A stretch of 64,000 nt of DNA from CAYOKT01 sp964404605 (GTDB lineage Bacteria; Electryoneota; Electryoneia; Electryoneales; Electryoneaceae): assembly GCA_964404605.1 (NCBI GenBank), contig CAYOKT010000001.1:1-64000 (forward strand), read 5' to 3'. Below are positions 30,478 to 38,785 of the stretch, piece after piece. The notes beneath the pieces were generated by a model that was not told the origin of the DNA, ran no database searches, and saw nothing but the letters and a program-made list of their open reading frames with translations. Both the position numbers and the translations under genes were made by a program. How positions within the stretch are numbered: position 1 is the first letter of the stretch; each line of letters begins with the position of its first letter.

Positions 30478-32406
30478 ATGATGCGGTCGCTGCAGAGCGG
30501 AGTCACCGGACTTCGCGGACACCAGTTGAAGCTCGACGTTGTCGGCAACAACATCGCCAACATCAACACCGTCGGCTTCAAACGGTCAAGGATCACCTTT
30601 ACCGACAGCCTGTCACAGCTTCTCGGGCCGGCGTTCGGGCCGAAGGAGTCGCGCGGCGGGGTCAACCCCGTGCAGATCGGGCTCGGGGTGAAGGTTGGTT
30701 CGATCGACAACCAGTTCTCGCAGGGGATCCTCGAATCCACCGGATTCGCCACGGATCTTGCCATCGAAGGAAAGGGATTCTTTGTCCTGCGGAGAGGAAA
30801 CCACACCTATTACAGCCGGGCGGGTAACTTCGCCCTCGACGCCGAAGGCCGGCTCGTGGGCTCCGACGGCTCCTATGTCCAGGGGCGCATCGCCGATGTG
30901 GAGGGGAACATCAACACCGCCTCGACCATCACCGATATCGTAATGCCGCTGGACCGCAAGGTCGCCGCGAAGGCCAGCAGCGAGGTCACCTTCTTCAGCA
31001 ACCTCGACCTCACCGCCACCGACAGCGTGGCGACACTTTCCGCTGCGGGCACGTCGGGCGTCAGCCGTGTCACCGGCACCGCGGTCAACGGGATCGGCGG
31101 GACCCATACCATCACGATCACCGGGTCCAACGCCACCAATTCGACCGATGTCGGCGTCGCCGCCGGGCTCTCCTTGAGCGATACACTGACCTCGCTCGGG
31201 ATCACCGATGTGGACAACTTCACCGTCACCGTGGATCCGGGCACCAGCGACGAGGCCAGCTATACGATCGCCGGTCTTACCATCAACAGCACCGTGGGGG
31301 ACCTCATCGACCAGATGAACGCCCAGGTGGCGGGTGCCACGTTCGAACTGGACAGCGGCCAGATCCGCGTCACCCGCGATTACGCCGGTGATGGGGCTAC
31401 CTTCGGCGTCACCATTGCTGACAGTGCCACCTCGGATATCGTCGCGACCCTGTTCGATGCCACGGGCACCTTCGCGGTGAACAACGGCACCTCGTCGACC
31501 CTGGTCGCCATCGACACCTTCGTGGATTCCGCTCTCGGCACCACGGTCTCCAACAGCCTGGAGTTCGAAGCCGACAGCGCCACCGGCCTGATGACCAAGC
31601 TCACCGGTCTCGGCGGCGGCGGGGTGGAGGTCTTCGCGACCGACGGGTTCTCCGCGGCCAGCGGGGCCAACGCGCTGGTGATCGACACCGCGGACACCAC
31701 CCATGCGACGTCCATCGTCGTCTACGATTCCTTGGGGGACACGCATACCCTCTCGATGGAATTCACCAAGACCGCCGTGGACAACGAATGGGCCTGGGAG
31801 GCGAGCGTGCCCGAACCGGCCGAGGTGATCAGCGGCAGCACCGGGACGATTTCCTTCAATCGGGATGGTTCTCTGAAGGCCTTCACGTATGACGGGAACA
31901 ACGTCAACAACTTCTCCTTCGCCCCGGGCGGCGACGCGGACGAGATGGAAATCGTCTTCGATGTCGGTTCCATCGGCGGGTTCGACGGAATCACCCAGAC
32001 GGCCTCGCCCTTCACCACGACCGCGACTTCGCAGAACGGTTACGGGATGGGCGTGCTCGATTCGATCCAGGTCGATGGCAACGGCAGCATTATCGGCAAC
32101 TTCAGCAACGGCGTCGAACGCACGTTGGCGTCCATCGTGCTGGCGGACTTCAACAACCCGGGCGGCCTGGCGAAGGCCGGCAACAGCCTGTGGGAGGCCA
32201 CGGAGGCTTCCGGCAGGGCGGAATACGGCCTTGCGGAGACCAACTTCGGCAGCTCCATCCAATCGGGCTTCCTCGAGATGTCCAACGTGGACCTGGTTCA
32301 GGAGTTCACCGAGATGATCACCGCGCAGCGCGGATTCCAGGCCAACGCCCGCGTGATCACGGTCAGTGATCAGATCCTGGCGGAGGCGACCGCGTTGAAA
32401 CGGTAA
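30478..32406 (+). CDS. flgE: Flagellar hook protein FlgE
   Basis: 642 aa, larger than the 402-aa E. coli hook protein. Conserved ends: MMRSLQSGVTGLRGHQLKLDVVGNNIANINTVGFK at the start, and LEMSNVDLVQEFTEMITAQRGFQANARVITVSDQILAEA at the end, split over the normal D0/D1 helices. The TMS-like D1 region includes LAIEGKGFFVLRRG. The middle (about 165-450) is Thr/Ser/Asp/Gly-rich beta structure forming enlarged outer domains. It forms the hook and is capped by FlgD. Start at the first of two ATGs (30478) with AAGGAGG upstream; the second ATG is equally usable. Confidence 0.97.
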   Translation: MMRSLQSGVTGLRGHQLKLDVVGNNIANINTVGFKRSRITFTDSLSQLLGPAFGPKESRGGVNPVQIGLGVKVGSIDNQFSQGILESTGFATDLAIEGKGFFVLRRGNHTYYSRAGNFALDAEGRLVGSDGSYVQGRIADVEGNINTASTITDIVMPLDRKVAAKASSEVTFFSNLDLTATDSVATLSAAGTSGVSRVTGTAVNGIGGTHTITITGSNATNSTDVGVAAGLSLSDTLTSLGITDVDNFTVTVDPGTSDEASYTIAGLTINSTVGDLIDQMNAQVAGATFELDSGQIRVTRDYAGDGATFGVTIADSATSDIVATLFDATGTFAVNNGTSSTLVAIDTFVDSALGTTVSNSLEFEADSATGLMTKLTGLGGGGVEVFATDGFSAASGANALVIDTADTTHATSIVVYDSLGDTHTLSMEFTKTAVDNEWAWEASVPEPAEVISGSTGTISFNRDGSLKAFTYDGNNVNNFSFAPGGDADEMEIVFDVGSIGGFDGITQTASPFTTTATSQNGYGMGVLDSIQVDGNGSIIGNFSNGVERTLASIVLADFNNPGGLAKAGNSLWEATEASGRAEYGLAETNFGSSIQSGFLEMSNVDLVQEFTEMITAQRGFQANARVITVSDQILAEATALKR

Positions 32407-32441
32407 GCCTGCCGCGCAGCAACGATAATTGAACAGCGTTT

Positions 32442-32470
32442 CCTCCGGGCCGGCGCTGCCGGCCCGGAGG
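32442..32470 (+). repeat. Perfect 13-bp hairpin between flgE and flbD
   Basis: CCTCCGGGCCGGC, a GCT loop and its exact reverse complement, ending 16 bases before the flbD ATG. It would be extremely stable as RNA. There is no T-run, so it is more likely a 3'-end protector of flgE mRNA or a partial attenuator than a textbook terminator. Confidence 0.65.
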
Positions 32471-32486
32471 GGCGTCGGGAGAACCC

Positions 32487-32708
32487 ATGATCCGTGTGAC
32501 CCGATTGGATGGAACAGAGCTGATCGTCAACAGCGACATGATCGAGTTCGTCGAGTCCACTCCGGACACGATTCTTACCCTGACGGACGGCAAGAAGGTG
32601 ATCGTCAAGGAAGAGCCGGGTGAAGTCATCGAGCGGATCATCCATTTCCGCAACCGCGTGATGGCCCCGTTCACGGAATCCCAGGCTTCTGACGAGGCGG
32701 AGGGTTGA
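32487..32708 (+). CDS. flbD: FlbD-family flagellar protein
   Basis: 73 aa. The compact family pattern is intact: MIRVTRLDGTELIVNSDMIEFVE, PDTILTLTDGKKVIVKE and EEVIERIIHFRN-like (here GEVIERIIHFRNR). This small protein, unrelated to Caulobacter FlbD, is found upstream of motA in many flagellar operons; its function is unknown. The GGGAG box precedes the ATG. motA starts two bases after its stop. Confidence 0.88.
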   Translation: MIRVTRLDGTELIVNSDMIEFVESTPDTILTLTDGKKVIVKEEPGEVIERIIHFRNRVMAPFTESQASDEAEG

Positions 32709-32709
32709 G

Positions 32710-33480
32710 ATGGACATAGCAACCCTGATCGGTATCTTCGCCGCCGCATCATTGGTTTTCCTCTCCATCGCCACGGGGCAGGGGGTCTCGTTCTTCTTCA
32801 GCCTGCCCTCCGTGATGATCGTGTTCGGCGGGACCATTGGTGCGACACTGGTCAATTTTCCCCTGGCCGACGTTCTCGCGGTGATGGCGGTGGCGAAAAA
32901 CGCGTTTCTCTACGAGTCCAAGTCCCAGATGGAAACCATCGACATGATGGTCCGGGTCGCGGAAAAGGCCAGGCGTGAAGGAATTCTCGCCATTGAACGC
33001 GAAATCGAGGATCTCGATGATTCTTTCATGCGTCTCGGCGTGCAGTACGCGGTGGACGGCACGGAGCCGGAAACCATCCGGGACATCATGGAGTCAGAAC
33101 TGGAGGGGATGCAAGAGCGGCATCGACTGGGAAAGACGATCTTCGAGGCGATGGGCACCTACGCCCCCGCGTTCGGGATGATCGGGACGCTGATCGGGTT
33201 GATCCAGATGCTCGCCAGCCTCGAGGATCCCTCCCAGATCGGCGCGGGCATGGCCGTGGCCCTGGTGACCACGTTGTACGGGGCGCTTTCGGCGAATATC
33301 ATCTTTCTCCCGATCGCCGGGAAGCTGGACTTCCGTTCCCGCGAGGAGGCGAGAAGAAAAGAACTGATCATCGAAGGTATCCTCGCGATTCAATCGGGGG
33401 ATAACCCCCGCATCGTCCGGGAAAAACTGCTCACCTTCCTGCCTCCGAAGGATCGTGAAGGCGAGGAGCCCGTACGTTGA
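32710..33480 (+). CDS. motA: Flagellar motor stator protein MotA
   Basis: 256 aa with four membrane helices. Start MDIATLIGIFAAASLVFLSIATGQG. The large cytoplasmic loop (about 75-150) carries the charged residues that contact FliG. MGTYAPAFGMIGTLIGLIQML with the conserved prolines and glycines leads into the ion channel, and GAGMAVALVTTLYGALSANIIFLPIAGKL is typical. It forms the stator with MotB directly downstream. Complete. Confidence 0.96.
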   Translation: MDIATLIGIFAAASLVFLSIATGQGVSFFFSLPSVMIVFGGTIGATLVNFPLADVLAVMAVAKNAFLYESKSQMETIDMMVRVAEKARREGILAIEREIEDLDDSFMRLGVQYAVDGTEPETIRDIMESELEGMQERHRLGKTIFEAMGTYAPAFGMIGTLIGLIQMLASLEDPSQIGAGMAVALVTTLYGALSANIIFLPIAGKLDFRSREEARRKELIIEGILAIQSGDNPRIVREKLLTFLPPKDREGEEPVR

Positions 33481-33531
33481 CTCGAGGTGCTTCGGCTGTT
33501 CGCAAGTGGATTTGAGTAGGAAACCGCAACG

Positions 33532-34245
33532 ATGGCGAAGAAAAAACGGGAAGAATGTCCGGCCGGCACGCCGGCGTGGATGGTCACTTACGGGGACATG
33601 ATGACCCTCTTGCTGACCTTCTTCGTCCTCATCGTTTCCTTCTCCAGCGTCGAGCAGGTGAAGTTCAAGGCAGCCATCTCCAGTATCCAGGAGGGGCTGG
33701 GGATGTGGCCGGAGAATGCGGGCATCCTGCCCTCGATCGTCATGAAGGAGATGGCCAAGCGCGCGCAACAACAGTCGGAGATGGTCGAGGACATCAGCGA
33801 AGCGCTGGAACAAATCGGGATGATCGAATCCGTCGAAGTGTACACCACCCCCTCCGGAGTCCGCTTGATCATCTCCAACAACACGCTTTTCGAGAGCGGC
33901 CAGGCGGATTTGAAACCGGAGTTCCTCTCCCTGCTCGCGGAAATCGCCGCGACCATCAAGGCGAAGCCGTACAGCGAGGTGAGGGTCGAGGGGCACACGG
34001 ACAACGTACCGATCCATACCTCCCAGTTCCCGAGCAACTGGGAGCTGAGCGCGGCGAGGGCGCTGGCGGTGACCAAGTATTTCGTCTTCCGGGGCGGGCT
34101 TGATCCCAAGAAACTGAGCGCCGTCGGCTATGGCGAGTACAGGCCCCGCGCAACGAATGCCACGCCCAACGGAAGGGCGAGGAATCGGCGGGTGGAGATT
34201 TACATAGAGCAGTATTCTCCCGGCTTGGCAACCCGAGGTGGTTGA
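33532..34245 (+). CDS. motB: Flagellar motor stator protein MotB
   Basis: 237 aa. One N-terminal helix with the ion-binding Asp at residue 22 (WMVTYGDMMTLLLTFFVLIV), a plug and linker, then an OmpA-like peptidoglycan-binding domain: VEGHTDNVPIHTSQFPSNWELSAARALAV split over LSAVGYGEYRPRATN and NGRARNRRVEIYIEQ. It anchors the stator to the cell wall. The coupling ion cannot be decided from sequence alone. 51 bases separate it from motA; it overlaps fliL. Confidence 0.96.
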   Translation: MAKKKREECPAGTPAWMVTYGDMMTLLLTFFVLIVSFSSVEQVKFKAAISSIQEGLGMWPENAGILPSIVMKEMAKRAQQQSEMVEDISEALEQIGMIESVEVYTTPSGVRLIISNNTLFESGQADLKPEFLSLLAEIAATIKAKPYSEVRVEGHTDNVPIHTSQFPSNWELSAARALAVTKYFVFRGGLDPKKLSAVGYGEYRPRATNATPNGRARNRRVEIYIEQYSPGLATRGG

Positions 34246-34781
34246 TGAACGAGATGGATGAGGAGCAGCAGATTCCGGAGGGGATGGAGGTTCCGGAAAC
34301 GCTGGATGAACAGGCTGCGCCGGTCGCTGGGAAAGGGTCGAATAAAGCCGTCTTCGCGGTGATAATCGTCCTGATGCTCGCGTTCCAGGCGGTGAGTTCC
34401 TATTTCATCGTCAAGACTCTCTTCTTCTCGAAGCCGCCTGCACAAACCACGGTGAAGAAGAAGACGAAGAAACAGCCGATCGGTGAGATCTACCAGCTTC
34501 CCGGCCTGATTGTGAACCCGACCGGAAGCCGTGGGACGAAGGTCCTTCTCGTCGACCTGGGTCTCGAAACCCACAACAGCAAGGTGATGGTGGAATTGCA
34601 GGCACGGGAGCCCCAGATACGGGATAACCTGATAACCTTCCTCTCCGCGCAGCGGGTCGACGTGCTGACGGATATCACGATGAGGGAGAGGATACGCAAG
34701 CGCATCCTTGAAATCGTAAACACGCGGCTCACCGAAGGCGTTGTGGACAATGCCTACTTCATTCGTTACGTGTTCCAGTAA
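34245..34781 (+). CDS. fliL: Flagellar basal body-associated protein FliL
   Basis: 178 aa. An N-terminal acidic tail (~30 residues), one membrane helix (KAVFAVIIVLMLAFQAVSSYFIV), and a periplasmic domain with GEIYQLPGLIVNPTGSRGTKVLLVDLGLE and the family ending NTRLTEGVVDNAYFIRYVFQ. FliL surrounds the stator and supports torque under load. ATG at 34245 overlaps the motB stop (TTGATG). Confidence 0.92.
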   Translation: MNEMDEEQQIPEGMEVPETLDEQAAPVAGKGSNKAVFAVIIVLMLAFQAVSSYFIVKTLFFSKPPAQTTVKKKTKKQPIGEIYQLPGLIVNPTGSRGTKVLLVDLGLETHNSKVMVELQAREPQIRDNLITFLSAQRVDVLTDITMRERIRKRILEIVNTRLTEGVVDNAYFIRYVFQ

Positions 34782-34796
34782 CGTCCTGGAGTCACC

Positions 34797-35789
34797 ATGA
34801 ATCGAATCCTCTCACAGGACGAAATCGATGCCCTGCTTTCGAGTGTAAGCAAGGGCAAGAGCTACGAGACGATCGAGCGGGAGCAGCGCAAGTCCGTCTC
34901 CGTGTACGACTTCAAGCATCCGGACCGGATCAGCAAGGAACAGATCCGGACGATGCGGACGATACACGAGAACTTCGCGCGGCTGTTCGCCACCTTCCTC
35001 TCGACCAATTTGCGGGCGCTGGTCGATGTCAACGTCATCTCCATCGACCAGGTGACCTACAGCGAATACACGATGTCGCTCTCGATGCCCTCCAGCCTCT
35101 ACCTGCTGCGCATGTCGGACCTGGAGGGGAAAGCGGTGGTCGAAATCAGCCCCCAGTTCCTCCTCTTCTGCGTCGACCGCCTCCTCGGCGGCACCGGCGA
35201 GACCGAGGTGGAAATCCGGGAGATCACGCTGATCGAGCAGAACATCGTCCAGAGGATCATCAACAACCTGATCTCCACGCTGAACGAGGTGTGGAGCCAG
35301 ATCTACCCGTTGAACGCGGCCTATGACAGCTTCGAAACCGATCCCCAGTTCGTCCAGATCGCGCGGTCGAGCGAAACGATCGCGATCATCTTCTTCGAGA
35401 TCAAGGTGCGCGGCGCGGTCTACCCGATGAACATCGGCTTCCCCTACTTCCTGCTCGAGCCGATCCTGCAGAAGATGTCTACCCAGACCTTCTTCGTGAA
35501 CGTGAAGAAGGTCGCGGAAGAGGAGCGCAAGTTCCTGGAAGAGCGGATACAATCCTCGAAGATCGACTTCCAGACGATCTTCGCGGAGACGACCCTCTCG
35601 GTCCGGGAGTTCCTGTCTTTGAAGGCCGGCGACATCATTCAGCTCGAGAAACCCCTGGATGATGAGATGTTGATCAAGGTGGCGGGCCGGCTGAAATTCT
35701 TCGGAGTTCCCGGACGCAGCGGGCGGAAGATGGCGATCAAGATTACACGGCCGATCTCCTTCGAGGAAGAATTGGCCTACGAACGGTGA
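34797..35789 (+). CDS. fliM: Flagellar motor switch protein FliM
   Basis: 330 aa C-ring protein. N-terminal CheY-P-binding peptide ILSQDEIDALLSSV is intact. The middle CheC-like domain includes DFKHPDRISKEQIRTMRTIHENFARLFATFLS and TYSEYTMSLSMPS. C-terminal FliN-like region ends TRPISFEEELAYER, with IIQLEKPLDDEMLIKVAGRLKFFGVPGRSGRKMAIKI. Presence of the EIDALL peptide implies CheY control of rotation; no che genes are in the window. Confidence 0.97.
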   Translation: MNRILSQDEIDALLSSVSKGKSYETIEREQRKSVSVYDFKHPDRISKEQIRTMRTIHENFARLFATFLSTNLRALVDVNVISIDQVTYSEYTMSLSMPSSLYLLRMSDLEGKAVVEISPQFLLFCVDRLLGGTGETEVEIREITLIEQNIVQRIINNLISTLNEVWSQIYPLNAAYDSFETDPQFVQIARSSETIAIIFFEIKVRGAVYPMNIGFPYFLLEPILQKMSTQTFFVNVKKVAEEERKFLEERIQSSKIDFQTIFAETTLSVREFLSLKAGDIIQLEKPLDDEMLIKVAGRLKFFGVPGRSGRKMAIKITRPISFEEELAYER

Positions 35790-35797
35790 GGTGACCC

Positions 35798-36757
35798 ATG
35801 GCGGTCAGTACCGGATTCCAGAACATTGAAGAGGCCGGCCTGCCGATCATGCAGGATGTGTTCGGCCCGATCCTGAACCGTACGGTCCAATTGACCCTGA
35901 CGGGTGTCAAGGAGGCCGGGAAAGACGATCTGATGGCTGCTTTCCCGGAGCCCCCGGTGGTGGTGGAGGCGCCGGTGGAAGGCGCAGCCGAGGGAGTGCA
36001 GTACTTTCTCTTCAGCCAGCGCCTCGCCGCCGCGATTACCGACCTGATGGTCATGGGGGACGGCACCGCTCCCTTCAGCGAGGAGGAGTCGCTGGATGGA
36101 GTCTCGGAGGCGACCAACCAGATCGTCGGGGCGCTCTCCACCTTCTGGTCGGAAAAGCTGCCCACGGAGATCCGGCCCGCGGGAGCGAAGGCAAGGCTCC
36201 TCAACTGGGAGGAGGCGGATCTCCCCTTCGATGACCTCGTGCGGGTGGATTACACCCTGAACGTCGAGGACTGGGGCGAGGATCATTTCAGCAAGCTGGT
36301 TCCCGCGAGGCTGATGGAGATCCTCGCGCCGGTGGCGGAGGTGGTCGCCGCGGCTTCCGCCGGAGCGGCTCCCGGCGCCGCGCCGGGGATCGGCGGTCCG
36401 ATGGAACCGGCGGAAGCGGGCGAAACCACCGTGAAACCCGCGGAATTCGCCGCGTTCGACGTCGGCGCCGGGGGCATCGAAACGCATCCGGAAGCGCCGA
36501 AAAACCTTGACCTTCTGCTCGACATCTCCTTGCCGGTGACCATCGAACTCGGCAGGACGACGATGCTGATCCGGGACATCCTCGACATCGGACCAGGCTC
36601 GGTGATCGAGCTGAACAAGCTCTCCGGTGAACCGGTCGATCTCTTCGTCAACGACAAGAAATTCGCCTATGGCGAAGTGGTCGTCATCGATGAGAACTTC
36701 GGCATCCGGATCACCGAGCTGTTGAGCGTGGAGGATCGCATCAAGGCGCTGCAATGA
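35798..36757 (+). CDS. fliY: FliY-type flagellar motor switch protein (CheC-like + FliN)
   Basis: 319 aa. The C-terminal ~85 residues are a FliN domain: LDLLLDISLPVTIELGRTTMLIRDILDIGPGSVIELNKLSGEPVDLFVNDKKFAYGEVVVIDENFGIRITEL, seen here in its usual order. The N-terminal ~190 residues are CheC-like, with the phosphatase pattern D-x3-E-x2-N (D100, E104, N107 in DGVSEATNQIVG) followed by a Pro 20 residues later. An Ala/Pro-rich linker joins the halves. Such proteins (Bacillus FliY) are part of the C-ring and can dephosphorylate CheY-P. Whether this one is active is not known. Confidence 0.85.
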   Translation: MAVSTGFQNIEEAGLPIMQDVFGPILNRTVQLTLTGVKEAGKDDLMAAFPEPPVVVEAPVEGAAEGVQYFLFSQRLAAAITDLMVMGDGTAPFSEEESLDGVSEATNQIVGALSTFWSEKLPTEIRPAGAKARLLNWEEADLPFDDLVRVDYTLNVEDWGEDHFSKLVPARLMEILAPVAEVVAAASAGAAPGAAPGIGGPMEPAEAGETTVKPAEFAAFDVGAGGIETHPEAPKNLDLLLDISLPVTIELGRTTMLIRDILDIGPGSVIELNKLSGEPVDLFVNDKKFAYGEVVVIDENFGIRITELLSVEDRIKALQ

Positions 36758-37176
36758 TCCGAAAAGCGATAACCGTAGCGTTCGGGATGCCGGGGTTATT
36801 CCTGCTTGCCCCGCCTCTTTGGGCGGCGGAGAACGCGCCTCATGTATCGGAAGGGCTGGGAGCCGCCGCCGCCCGCACCGGGGCGGCGCTTCTTCTCATC
36901 CTCGGGCTGTTTTTCCTCCTCGTCTATCTGCTGAAACGCTTTGCTCCCCGCCTGTTCACGGCGGGAGTGAGAGGAGACGACGGGCGCGGATCGATAGAAA
37001 TCCTCTCCGCGCGCACCCTGTCCCCGAAACGAATGCTGTACCTTGTCCGCGTGGGGAATCGCACCTTCCTCATCGGGGCGACCGACCAGGGGTTGACCCG
37101 GCTGGGCGACTGGCGGGAGGGGGGCGCGGATCCACATTTAATCGGGGACGAGGAGCTCCCCGGCGGAGAAGGGTGA
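36754..37176 (+). CDS. fliO: Flagellar biosynthetic protein FliO
   Basis: 140 aa. A possible signal peptide (MIRKAITVAFGMPGLFLLAPPLWAAE in two parts), then one membrane helix (GAALLLILGLFFLLVYLLKRF) and a small cytoplasmic domain with IEILSARTLSPKRMLYLVRVGNRTFLIGATDQG. FliO helps FliP assemble. The ATG overlaps the fliY stop. Usually fliP follows directly, but here a DUF342 gene is inserted. Confidence 0.88.
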   Translation: MIRKAITVAFGMPGLFLLAPPLWAAENAPHVSEGLGAAAARTGAALLLILGLFFLLVYLLKRFAPRLFTAGVRGDDGRGSIEILSARTLSPKRMLYLVRVGNRTFLIGATDQGLTRLGDWREGGADPHLIGDEELPGGEG

Positions 37177-37195
37177 CGCCGGATCGGACCGGCGG

Positions 37196-38734
37196 ATGAG
37201 GGCGGTTATGCTGGAAGAATCCCGGAACAATGTGAACCAAGAAGGCATCGATTCGAAGGAGGAATGGTCCGCCGAGCGGGTGGAGAAAGCGGAGCCGCAG
37301 GACGAGGAAACCCCCGAGGCGCCGGAAGCGCCGGAAGTGCCGGAAGTGCCCTGCAAGGTCACGTTCTCCATCGATGCCACGGAAGCCTATGTGCAGGTCG
37401 ATGCCCCCGCGGGGAAAGCGGTTCCCGTGAAGGCGATCCTCGACGCACTCGTCGGGGAGAAGGTGACCATCGGGGTGGACAAGCAGGCGGTTCTCCGGCT
37501 CGCCTCCTCCCGGGGGGAGAGGGGCAAACCGGTTCTCGTCGCCCGTGGGCGCCCGCCGACACACGGCGAAGATGCGAAGATCACCTACCTCTTCGATGTT
37601 GATCCGCAACCGAAGGCGAAACCCGTAAAGGGCGGGCGGGTCGACTACCATGAGACCGGGGTGCTGCAGGTCGTCGAGGCGGGGGACCTCCTCGCCGTCA
37701 AGGAGCCGCCGACGGAGGGGAAGCCGGGCATCACGGTCACGGGAATCCCCATCACCCAGAAACCGGGCAAGGACATCTTCCTGAAAGAAGGGCCGAACAC
37801 GCGTTTCGAGGATCCCCAGCGCTTCCGGCTCGTCTCGACCATCGCCGGCAGCGCGAAGCTGCGCCCCAACGGTGATGTCGAAGTTTCAGACGTTTTCGTT
37901 GTCAAGGGGCATGTCGATTACGATACGGGCAACATCCGTTTCGACGGGCATGTCAAGGTGCTCGGCGATGTCAAGTCCGGGTTCGCGGTCGCGGCCACGA
38001 AGGACATCGAGATCAACGGTGTCGTGGAGGACGCGGAGATCCACTGCGGCGGCAACCTCCTCGTTCGCGGCGGGTTCATCGGCACCGGGAAGGGGACGGC
38101 ACGTGTCGCCGGCGAGACCCATATCCGCTTCCTCGAGAACCAGAATGTCATCGGGAACCACGATGTCCATATCGCCGAAGAGATCATTCACGCCAACGTG
38201 ATCTGCGGCGGGACCGTCTTTGTCAAGTATGGCAAGGGGGCGATCATCGGCGGTGAGATTCATGCCGGCCGGGGGATCGAGGCGAAAACCCTGGGCAACA
38301 TCCACTACCTGAAAACGGACCTCGAGGTCGGCCAGCACAAGGTGATGGACGAATGGATCAAGGAGATCGATTTCTTCCTCGATCACAAGGAGGAATTTCA
38401 CGGCAAGCTCGAGGATGCGGTCGCGAGCTTCGTGCAGCGGAAATACCAGTGGGGCGGCCTCAAGGAAGAGGAGAGCAAGCTCTACGACCACCTGCAACAG
38501 GCGATGGTCGACTTCGATGAGTGGTTCGAGTTCCTCAAGAAGAGCCATGAGAAGCTGCTGGGCGAACGGCACAAGCTCGGCAAGAAGGCGTATGTCAAGG
38601 CGGAGGAGAAGGCGTATCCCGGCGTTCGCATCACCATCGACCTCACCCGGATGAAGCTGGACCAGGAATACGAATACATCCTCTTCCGGCTGCAGGATGG
38701 TGTGATTACACCGTTCTCGGTCCGGGGTGGGTGA
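37196..38734 (+). CDS. DUF342/FapA-type polymer-forming protein
   Basis: 512 aa. An acidic N-terminal ~45 residues (Glu/Pro/Ala), then the FapA N-terminal domain and a right-handed beta-helix-like section from about residue 240 with repeated GN/GG turns: DVFVVKGHVDYDTGNIRFDGHVKVLGDV, INGVVEDAEIHCGGNLLVRGGFIG, HIAEEIIHANVICGGTVFVKYGKGAIIGGEIHAGRGI in pieces. The C-terminal ~130 residues form a coiled-coil-like helix (HKVMDEWIKEIDFFLDHKEEFH). DUF342 proteins occur in flagellar and chemotaxis loci of several phyla; a Vibrio homologue affects IIA-Glc localisation. Function here is unknown. A second possible start is ATG 37208. Confidence 0.82.
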   Translation: MRAVMLEESRNNVNQEGIDSKEEWSAERVEKAEPQDEETPEAPEAPEVPEVPCKVTFSIDATEAYVQVDAPAGKAVPVKAILDALVGEKVTIGVDKQAVLRLASSRGERGKPVLVARGRPPTHGEDAKITYLFDVDPQPKAKPVKGGRVDYHETGVLQVVEAGDLLAVKEPPTEGKPGITVTGIPITQKPGKDIFLKEGPNTRFEDPQRFRLVSTIAGSAKLRPNGDVEVSDVFVVKGHVDYDTGNIRFDGHVKVLGDVKSGFAVAATKDIEINGVVEDAEIHCGGNLLVRGGFIGTGKGTARVAGETHIRFLENQNVIGNHDVHIAEEIIHANVICGGTVFVKYGKGAIIGGEIHAGRGIEAKTLGNIHYLKTDLEVGQHKVMDEWIKEIDFFLDHKEEFHGKLEDAVASFVQRKYQWGGLKEEESKLYDHLQQAMVDFDEWFEFLKKSHEKLLGERHKLGKKAYVKAEEKAYPGVRITIDLTRMKLDQEYEYILFRLQDGVITPFSVRGG

Positions 38735-38785
38735 CGGCGACCGGTCGATGGCTCCCGTGGAAAAGCGTCTGGGTACTGGAACACG

